From positions 1 through 15,393 of the forward strand of contig PMSP01000051.1 in NCBI GenBank assembly GCA_003168315.1: a DNA stretch of 15,393 nt, given 5' to 3'. The DNA is from Opitutaceae bacterium (GTDB lineage Bacteria > Verrucomicrobiota > Verrucomicrobiia > Opitutales > Opitutaceae). Under the pieces are notes generated by a model that ran no database searches, was not told where the DNA came from, and saw nothing but the letters and a program-made list of their open reading frames with translations. The number at the start of each line of letters is the position of its first letter. The stretch's first letter is position 1. A program made the position numbers and the translations under genes. Positions 1 to 9,940 of the stretch are shown piece by piece.

Positions 1-517
1 TGAGGGTGCGGTAGCCCCGGCATTCGGGGCGCGCGGCGATGACGACGGGGTCGCTCGAAAGGAGCGTCGCGTCCTCAACCCGCCGGACGTCCCGCGTCGT
101 CACGGGCCGCCCGTTGAGCGTCGCCGTCCGGTTGTCGCCGACAAGGAGCTGGCCGAGGATCGGCTGGTTGATGCAGCCCAGGACCGGCTGGCCCTGGTAG
201 AGGAGCCCGATCAGGGTCCCGAAGAGCGGGACCGCGGCGGTGAAGGACCTCGTGCCGTCGATCGGGTCGAGCACCCAGACGAACTCGGCGCCGGGGTTTT
301 CCGAGCCGGACTCCTCGCCGACGATCCCGTGGCCGGGGAACCTCTTGTTGATGAGCCCCCGCATGAGGTCCTCGGCCCCGGTGTCGGCGGCCGTGACGGG
401 GGACTGGTCCGCCTTCAGCTCCACCTTCAGGTCCGCGCTGCCGAAGAACGGCCGGATGAAATCGCCGCTCAGCCCGGCGAGCTCGATCATGAATGCGCGG
501 TGGGGATCGAGGTTCAC
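1..517 (-). CDS. hisN: Histidinol-phosphatase (HisN type) / inositol monophosphatase family, N-terminal part, runs off left edge
   Basis: This is a Mg-dependent phosphomonoesterase of the inositol monophosphatase fold; the HisN subgroup removes phosphate from L-histidinol phosphate in histidine synthesis. The reading frame is open to position 1, so about 172 N-terminal residues of an expected ~260 are visible. From the GTG at 517 the protein begins MNLDPHRAFMIELAGLSGDF. It then shows the metal-binding GEESG and the family signature WVLDPIDGTRSF, followed by PLFGTLIGLLYQGQPVLG and CINQPILGQ. The arginine after DPIDGT and the GCINQP segment resemble HisN rather than true inositol phosphatases. 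The start is uncertain: GTG 517 or ATG 490, neither with a clear ribosome binding site. No other his gene is visible. Family is certain; the substrate is inferred. Confidence 0.82.
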   Translation of the reverse strand, partial: MNLDPHRAFMIELAGLSGDFIRPFFGSADLKVELKADQSPVTAADTGAEDLMRGLINKRFPGHGIVGEESGSENPGAEFVWVLDPIDGTRSFTAAVPLFGTLIGLLYQGQPVLGCINQPILGQLLVGDNRTATLNGRPVTTRDVRRVEDATLLSSDPVVIAARPECRGYRTL

Positions 518-598
518 ACAAACGTTGAATCCGCGATTGGCGCGAAAGACACGAAAAATTGAGCTCGGAGCCGGCCGGAAATCCGGAAACATCCCCGG

Positions 599-1264
599 AT
601 GGTCTGGACCGAGCAGCCGGTGCATTTCGTCGATTTTGAGGGCAGCACCTCCTCCGGCGTCCTGGAATACGGGGTGGCGACGCTCCTCGGCGGCAGGGTC
701 GCGTCCGCCGTGACGCGCCTCTGCGCGCCCACGGGCCGGATCCGCCCCGAGGACACCGAGGTCCACGGCCTGCGTGGGGAGGTGCTGGCGCCTTTCGAGC
801 CGTTCTCCTCGGACTGGGGGTTCTTCGCCGAGCTGCGCGAGAGGGGCCCCCTTGCGGCCCACTACGCCGGCGCGGAGAACGCGCTCATCAAGTCGAGCTG
901 GCCCTATCCCCGCAACTCGCCCGACTTTTCCCGGCCCGGCAGCCACGTCATCGACTGGGGCCCCTGGATCGACTCGGCGCGGATCTACGCCCAGTTGTAC
1001 CCCTCCATCGAGTCCGGCAGGCTTGAGTCGCTGGTCGCCGCCTGCGGCCTCCAGCCGGAGCTGGACGCTCTCGCGCTGGCGCACTGCCCGCCCGCGCGCC
1101 GGCGCTACCACGCGGCCCTCTACGACGCCCTCGCCGGCGCGCTCCTCCTGGCCTCCCTTTCGCGGATCCCGCAGCTCGCGTCGCTCACCCTGACGCAACT
1201 CCTGGCGCTCAGCACCCTGGACCCGAGGAGGCGCGACTCGATCGTCCAGCGGGAGCTTTTCTAG
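599..1264 (+). CDS. 3'-5' exonuclease, RNase T / DNA polymerase III epsilon-like (DEDDh)
   Basis: A 221-residue protein of the DnaQ-like exonuclease fold, which removes nucleotides from DNA or RNA 3' ends with two metal ions. Motif ExoI is VDFEG (Asp12, Glu14) in the N-terminal strand, followed by VHGL near residue 55. Motif ExoIII is YHAALYDA, giving the His171-x4-Asp176 pair of the DEDDh class. At the ExoII position, where AHNxxFD is usual, the protein reads AHYAGAEN, so the catalytic Asp appears replaced by Glu93. No polymerase, helicase or UvrC-like domain is attached, so it is a stand-alone exonuclease; its substrate cannot be told from sequence. It starts 81 bp from the divergent phosphatase gene, with no Shine-Dalgarno sequence visible. 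Its TAG interlocks with the TAG of the convergent glycosyltransferase gene. Confidence 0.8.
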   Translation: MVWTEQPVHFVDFEGSTSSGVLEYGVATLLGGRVASAVTRLCAPTGRIRPEDTEVHGLRGEVLAPFEPFSSDWGFFAELRERGPLAAHYAGAENALIKSSWPYPRNSPDFSRPGSHVIDWGPWIDSARIYAQLYPSIESGRLESLVAACGLQPELDALALAHCPPARRRYHAALYDALAGALLLASLSRIPQLASLTLTQLLALSTLDPRRRDSIVQRELF

Positions 1265-2025
1265 GTGAGCGGGTAATTGCGGAACCCCATCTTCTGCGCC
1301 GCCACCCGCGCGATGAAGAGCGGGTTCGTCGTCAGGTACCTGCGCGCGAGCCGCCTGGGCTCGACGCAGAGCCTGAAGAGCCACTCCAGGCCGCATCGCT
1401 GGACCCAGCGCGGCGCCTGGGGGACGCGCCCGGCATGGAAGTCGAAGGCGGCGCCGACCCCGATGAGGAGGGCCGTATCGAGCGACATGCCTTGCCCCGC
1501 CATGAACCGCTCCTGCTTGGGGGTGCCGAGGCCGACCCACACGATATCGGGCCGCGCCGCCGCGACCTGGGACCTGAGGCTCCCCAGTTCCTCCCCGCTC
1601 AGGTCGCGGAAGGGCGGGGAGAAGGACCCGGCGACCTGGAGGCCCGGGAAGCGGACCGACAGCCTCGAGGCGAGCTCCGCGGCGACGCCGGCGTTGCCGC
1701 CGTAGAAGAAATGGCGAAGGCCGCTCCCGCGGCCCGCCTCGCACACCGCGAGCATGAGGTCGGGCCCGTACACGCGCTCCACGGACGCGGGCCCCATCCA
1801 CACGACCGGCATCCCATCGGGCGTCGTGAGCCAGGACTGGTTGAGGATGCGCCTGAACTCGGGATCCTTCCGGGCCTCCCCGAGGCCGTGGACCGTGCAG
1901 AGGCAGACGTAGCCGAGCCCCCTTTGCCCGCGGGCCCCGACAATCAGGTCCCGCGCCCCGGCGAGCGTCAGCGCGGACACGCCGACCCCGAGCACGTTGT
2001 AGCGCGGAACCTGGGGAGGGCTCAT
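1261..2025 (-). CDS. WecG/TagA/CpsF family glycosyltransferase
   Basis: A GT26-family glycosyltransferase of 254 residues, the usual length. Known members transfer N-acetylmannosamine(-uronate) or a related sugar from a UDP donor to a lipid-linked acceptor at the cytoplasmic face of the membrane, in exopolysaccharide, common-antigen or teichoic-acid-type synthesis. Visible hallmarks in order are VCLCTVHGLGEARKDPEF, the TTPDGMPVVW loop with the catalytic Asp (about residue 70), the VYGPDLM motif, FFYGG, GLGTPKQE (about 165-172), GAAFDFHAG (about 191-199), and the C-terminal GLEWLFRLCVEPRRLARRYL. A longer frame from 2061 exists, but ATG 2025 is preferred because it overlaps the stop of the upstream HAD gene as ATGA, a translational coupling arrangement. 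Acceptor and donor are not predictable. No other polysaccharide gene is nearby. Confidence 0.9.
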   Translation of the reverse strand: MSPPQVPRYNVLGVGVSALTLAGARDLIVGARGQRGLGYVCLCTVHGLGEARKDPEFRRILNQSWLTTPDGMPVVWMGPASVERVYGPDLMLAVCEAGRGSGLRHFFYGGNAGVAAELASRLSVRFPGLQVAGSFSPPFRDLSGEELGSLRSQVAAARPDIVWVGLGTPKQERFMAGQGMSLDTALLIGVGAAFDFHAGRVPQAPRWVQRCGLEWLFRLCVEPRRLARRYLTTNPLFIARVAAQKMGFRNYPLT

Positions 2026-2669
2026 GCGCCGAATCTTGCCAGCAGGGCGGGCAGGCGGCAATCCGCGAGCGAGGGGACGCGCAGGTCCACGTGGCCGAAG
2101 TCGTGGTGGCCGGTCGACGGGTTCGGCACCGCCACGACCCAGAGGCCGGCCCGCTTAGCCGCCAGCGTGCCCGTGTGGGAGTCCTCGAACGCAATCGCCT
2201 CGCCGCCGCGGATCCCGAAATGCGCCAGCACGAGCCGGTAGAGGTCCGGCTCCGGCTTCGGGGAGGGCGCGTCCCCGCGGCACGCGAGGAAGTCGAACCG
2301 GCCGAGGAGCCCGAGCCTCGTGAGGTGCCCCTCGACGTGGGCGCGGCCCGAGTTGGAGCAGAGCCCCAGCCCGAGCCCGGCGGCGGCGCCCGCGTCCATG
2401 AGCGCAATGACGCCTGGGAGCACCTGCTGCTCGTTGTTGCGCGCCTTGTTGAACGCCAGCCTCTCGGCCTCGAGGGCCGCCTTGTCGGCCCCGGCCCCGA
2501 ACCCGCGCCACGGGTCGAACGCATAGTCGGCGTGCCCGACGCTGCGCGTGAAGAGGGGCCTGTCGAACGGGATCCCGTGCGCCCCGTGCACGTCGCCGTA
2601 CGCGTCTATGAGGGCCGTCTCCGTGTCCAGGATGAGTCCGTCGAAGTCAAATATGAGGGCGCGGATCAT
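2022..2669 (-). CDS. HAD-superfamily phosphatase, subfamily IA (beta-phosphoglucomutase-like)
   Basis: A 215-residue hydrolase of the haloacid dehalogenase superfamily, most like sugar-phosphate phosphatases or beta-phosphoglucomutases with an alpha-helical cap. All four motifs are present. Motif I is DFDGLILDTE, with nucleophile Asp8 and acid/base Asp10. Motif II is the Ser in CSNSG (Ser105). Motif III is the Lys in SPKPEPDLY (Lys138). Motif IV is FEDSHTG (Glu162, Asp163). The cap lies roughly at residues 15-85. The frame is open far upstream, but the true start must be ATG 2669, immediately before MIRALIFDFDG. No Shine-Dalgarno sequence is seen. The stop overlaps the start of the glycosyltransferase gene (ATGA), so the two are likely co-transcribed; a role in sugar-phosphate supply would fit but is inference. 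Confidence 0.88.
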   Translation of the reverse strand: MIRALIFDFDGLILDTETALIDAYGDVHGAHGIPFDRPLFTRSVGHADYAFDPWRGFGAGADKAALEAERLAFNKARNNEQQVLPGVIALMDAGAAAGLGLGLCSNSGRAHVEGHLTRLGLLGRFDFLACRGDAPSPKPEPDLYRLVLAHFGIRGGEAIAFEDSHTGTLAAKRAGLWVVAVPNPSTGHHDFGHVDLRVPSLADCRLPALLARFGA

Positions 2670-2729
2670 GGGGCGTGGCTGCCCGCGACTTTTTCGTTGC
2701 GCCGGGGGCGATGCAAGCGTTGACCGTCC

Positions 2730-3323
2730 ATGGCCCCGCGCATGATTTTCCGCCTCACAGTCGTCCTTGCCCTCGCCTGCGCCGCCGCCGCCCGGGCCGA
2801 TGACTCGTTCACGAAGGGCCTTTCGAGCGCGGACTTCGGGGCGGCGGGGCTCGGCAAGCTGACCCCGGACGAGCTCGCGCGGCTGGACGCCCTGGTCAGG
2901 TCGCAGCAGGCGGGCGCCGTCACCAAGGCGACCGCCGAGACGGCCAAGGCCGTGACGGTCACCGTCCGCGAGGAGGACAGGAAGGCCGCCCAGAAGCAGG
3001 CGTCGCCGGGTTTCATGGACCGGATGAAGGTCATGCTGAAGCCCGGGACCGAGATCGAGTACTCGACCCTGGACGCCGAGCTTATCCCCCCCTTCAACGG
3101 CTGGGAGAAGGGGACGGTGTTCAACCTGACGAACGGCCAGCGCTGGGTGGCGTCCGACAACGACAGCTACTGGGCGCGGAGGACCGACAAGCCGGTGCGG
3201 GTGAGGATCGTCCCGGGGTCCCTCGGCAGCTTCTTCATGGAGATCGACGGCGGGGGGAGCCCGAGGGTCAGGTTCCTCGGGAACAGCGCACCGCCCAAGG
3301 CCGCGGCGGCCGCCGCGCAATGA
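2730..3323 (+). CDS. Exported protein of unknown function with C-terminal GW-x-KGT-x-F-x-L-x-NGQ-x-W module
   Basis: A 197-residue protein with a Sec signal peptide: a basic start, the hydrophobic stretch LTVVLALACAAAA, and a likely cleavage after ARA before DDSF, so it should be periplasmic. The mature part opens with a helical LTPDELARLDALV segment, then an Ala/Lys/Glu-rich stretch. It ends in a compact beta-rich module containing GWEKGTVFNLTNGQRWV and PGSLGSFFMEIDG. This resembles a family of small exported proteins known only as hypothetical; no catalytic motif or lipobox is seen. ATG 2742 (MIFRLTVV) is an equally good start; neither has a Shine-Dalgarno sequence. It is divergent from the HAD gene (60 bp apart) and converges on gyrA, whose stop lies 16 bp past its own. 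Confidence 0.72.
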   Translation: MAPRMIFRLTVVLALACAAAARADDSFTKGLSSADFGAAGLGKLTPDELARLDALVRSQQAGAVTKATAETAKAVTVTVREEDRKAAQKQASPGFMDRMKVMLKPGTEIEYSTLDAELIPPFNGWEKGTVFNLTNGQRWVASDNDSYWARRTDKPVRVRIVPGSLGSFFMEIDGGGSPRVRFLGNSAPPKAAAAAAQ

Positions 3324-3339
3324 CCCTGGCGGCGGGCGC

Positions 3340-5814
<2,475 letters not shown>

Positions 5815-5849
5815 GGGGTTTTAAGGGGTGCTGGGGGAGGGGGGCGCCG

Positions 5850-8375
<2,526 letters not shown>

Positions 8376-8620
8376 GAACGGGTCGGGTGGGGACGGAAAT
8401 GAAAGGAAAATTATGTTCCGAGAACGGTTGGGCAGGCGAGGGTTTTTTTGGGAAAAATGAGGCAGAATTGGGCATTCTAACCGGCCTCCTAGGGCATGGG
8501 CCCCCGCACCCGCTATCCCCCCCCGGGGTAAGGCCCCCTGCGGGCCGGGAAATCGGGTCCGGGGACCCGTCCAGAGGATGGGATTGACCGGTTTTTTGCC
8601 GGATGCACTGTGGACGGTCC
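8376..8620. promoter_or_regulatory. Divergent spacer between gyrB and the zinc-ribbon gene; promoters expected here
   Basis: These 245 bp carry no convincing gene and should hold the promoters of both flanking units. On the minus strand CATAAT (8411-8416) is a -10-like hexamer about 35 bases before the gyrB start, but no good -35 element lies 17 bp upstream. Other visible structure: a hairpin CGGGTC-CGGG-GACCCG at 8554-8569, a run of eight C followed by four G at 8517-8528, and two CCGG palindromes (8588-8591 and 8599-8602) around a T-tract just before the zinc-ribbon start. Gyrase promoters are often supercoiling-sensitive, but nothing here proves that. The promoter calls are weak. Confidence 0.35.
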
Positions 8621-9334
8621 ATGCCGAGCCCGACGATTGAACAGCTGCTGATCCTGCAGGACCGCGACACGAAGAGGCTCGGGATAGAGGCGCAGCTGAG
8701 GGCGGTTCCCCGGGAGATCGCCGCGGTGGAGCAACGGATCGCCGCCGAGAAGTCGGCGATCGACGCCGCCAAGGGCGAGCTGCGCGAGCTGGAGTCGAAG
8801 AAGAAGATCCTGGAGACCGAGATCGGCTCGGCCGAGACCCAGCGCGGCAAGTACCAGACCCAGCAGCTTTCGGTCAAAAAGAACGACGAGTACCAGGCGC
8901 TCGGGCACCAGATCCAGGACGTCCAGAGGCAGATCGAGGAGTTCGAGGGGAAGGAGCTGGAGGCGATGTTCGCGATCGACGAGGCGAAGAAGCGGTTCGT
9001 TTCGGCCGAGAAGACCTTGAAGGAGAACATTGTCGGGCATGAGGCGCGGATCCGCTCGATGAAGGAGCGCGACGTCAGCGTGGCCGAGGAGCTCAAGGCG
9101 GCCGTGACGGCCGTCGCCGAGGCCCGGGCGCCGGTTTCCCCGGCCGCCCTCGAGGCCTACGACCAGGCGGCGAGGCGAAGGATGCCGGCCGTCGTCCCGA
9201 TTCGGGGCGGCAAATGCGGCGGCTGCCACCTCAAGGTCTCGAGCGAGGTGGAGTCGGCGGCGCGGGGGAAGACGACGGACGCCGAGTTCGCGCTCTGCGA
9301 CCAGTGCAGCCAGATGGTCTACTGGGAGTCCTGA
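8621..9334 (+). CDS. C4-type zinc-ribbon protein with long N-terminal coiled coil (DUF164 / CT398-FlgZ family)
   Basis: A 237-residue cytoplasmic protein. Residues ~5-175 are a charged, heptad-rich coiled-coil hairpin (many E/K/A, with IEEFEGKELEAMF and KERDVSVAEELKAAV). The C-terminus is a zinc ribbon with CGGC and, 32 residues on, CDQC, ending QMVYW. This is the arrangement of the widespread family that includes chlamydial CT398 (CdsZ) and Helicobacter HP0958 (FlgZ), which bind partners such as sigma-54 and secretion or flagellar components; in most bacteria the role is unknown. ATG 8621 (MPSPTIEQLLILQDRD) is preferred over ATG 8603, because conserved sequence begins there. It has only a weak GGA upstream. 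It lies just before rnpB on the same strand. The family is clear; its function in this organism is not. Confidence 0.87.
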   Translation: MPSPTIEQLLILQDRDTKRLGIEAQLRAVPREIAAVEQRIAAEKSAIDAAKGELRELESKKKILETEIGSAETQRGKYQTQQLSVKKNDEYQALGHQIQDVQRQIEEFEGKELEAMFAIDEAKKRFVSAEKTLKENIVGHEARIRSMKERDVSVAEELKAAVTAVAEARAPVSPAALEAYDQAARRRMPAVVPIRGGKCGGCHLKVSSEVESAARGKTTDAEFALCDQCSQMVYWES

Positions 9335-9357
9335 GGCGGCGCGGGGACCGGCGGACC

Positions 9358-9373
9358 GGCCCCTTATGGGGCT
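9358..9373 (+). terminator. Possible terminator-like hairpin after the zinc-ribbon gene
   Basis: GGCCCC-TTAT-GGGGCT forms a 6 bp stem with a four-base loop, 24 bases after the zinc-ribbon stop and about 35 bases before the RNase P RNA. No T-run follows (next bases TGATGG), so it is not a classical intrinsic terminator. It may only slow or partly end transcription. Confidence 0.3.
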
Positions 9374-9408
9374 TGATGGCGGGCCCGGACTACGGCAGGG
9401 TCTGCCCC

Positions 9409-9876
9409 TTAGCTTTGGGGCCTGGTCGTCGCTCCAAGTTCTTTGATCCCAAGGCGCGGGTAACGCCGCGCCCGATAGAAGTTTGGAGAGGAAAGTCCGG
9501 ACACCGCAGGGCAGGATGCTGCTCGAGCCGAAAGGCAAGCGCAGGCGGCGCGGTTCAAGCCGCGTCGACGGACAGTGTCACAGAGAACAAACCGCCCGGC
9601 GGCCCCTCGGGGACGCAGGGTAAGGGTGAAAAGGTGGGGTAAGAGCCCACCGCGCCCCGCCGCGAGGCGGGCGGCACGAAAAACCCCTTCCGGTGCAAGA
9701 CAAAATAGGAGACTGGACGGCCCGTCCCATAGTCTCGGGTATGTCGCATCCGCCCGTCGCCTCGCGGTTTCGCCGCGAGGGGAACGGGCGGGCGCTCCCG
9801 AAAGGAAGCGAGAGAAATGACGGCCGAAGCGCCGCAAGGCGTGGAACAGAATCCGGCTTACCGGCCCCAAAGCTAA
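9409..9876 (+). ncRNA. rnpB: RNase P RNA, bacterial type A
   Basis: The catalytic RNA that removes tRNA 5' leaders. The ends are set by a perfect 14 bp P1 helix: TTAGCTTTGGGGCC (9409-9422) pairs with GGCCCCAAAGCTAA (9863-9876). Core sequences are intact: GAGGAAAGTCCGGAC around 9487-9501 (P4 5' strand), CAGAGAACAAACCGCC near 9580-9597, GGGTAAGGGTGAAAAGGTG near 9618-9636, and ACAGAATCCGGCTTACCGG at the 3' end. The A248 equivalent is at 9697. The GGU that binds the tRNA CCA end is at 9738-9740. Helices like P16/P17 (9709-9714 with 9731-9736; 9715-9719 with 9723-9727) mark type A. At about 468 nt it is longer than the E. coli RNA (377 nt), partly because of a long hairpin at the P18 position (9750-9791). 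It has no recognisable protein frame. Confidence 0.96.
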
Positions 9877-9940
9877 TTATTCTCAAAATCGTAACCGTAA
9901 GGCGGCGGGTTTGTCGCAGCCGCATGGTTGGATCGGGTCC

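Noticed and set aside
75..521. 148-residue minus-strand frame at the left edge
   Set aside because: Arg/Pro-rich out-of-frame translation of the HisN-type phosphatase, whose real frame shows GEESG and DPIDGTRSF and is open to the window edge.
9676..9685. Apparent replacement of the RNase P GGU motif by GAA (CACGAAAAAC), which would imply tRNAs lacking encoded CCA
   Set aside because: Alignment against the E. coli RNA places the GGU equivalent at 9738-9740 (CTCGGGTATG), where it is conserved; the GAA lies in a different segment.
9575..9870. Several overlapping small frames on both strands within 9409-9876
   Set aside because: The segment is the RNase P RNA, with intact P1, P4 and core sequences; the frames are coincidental.
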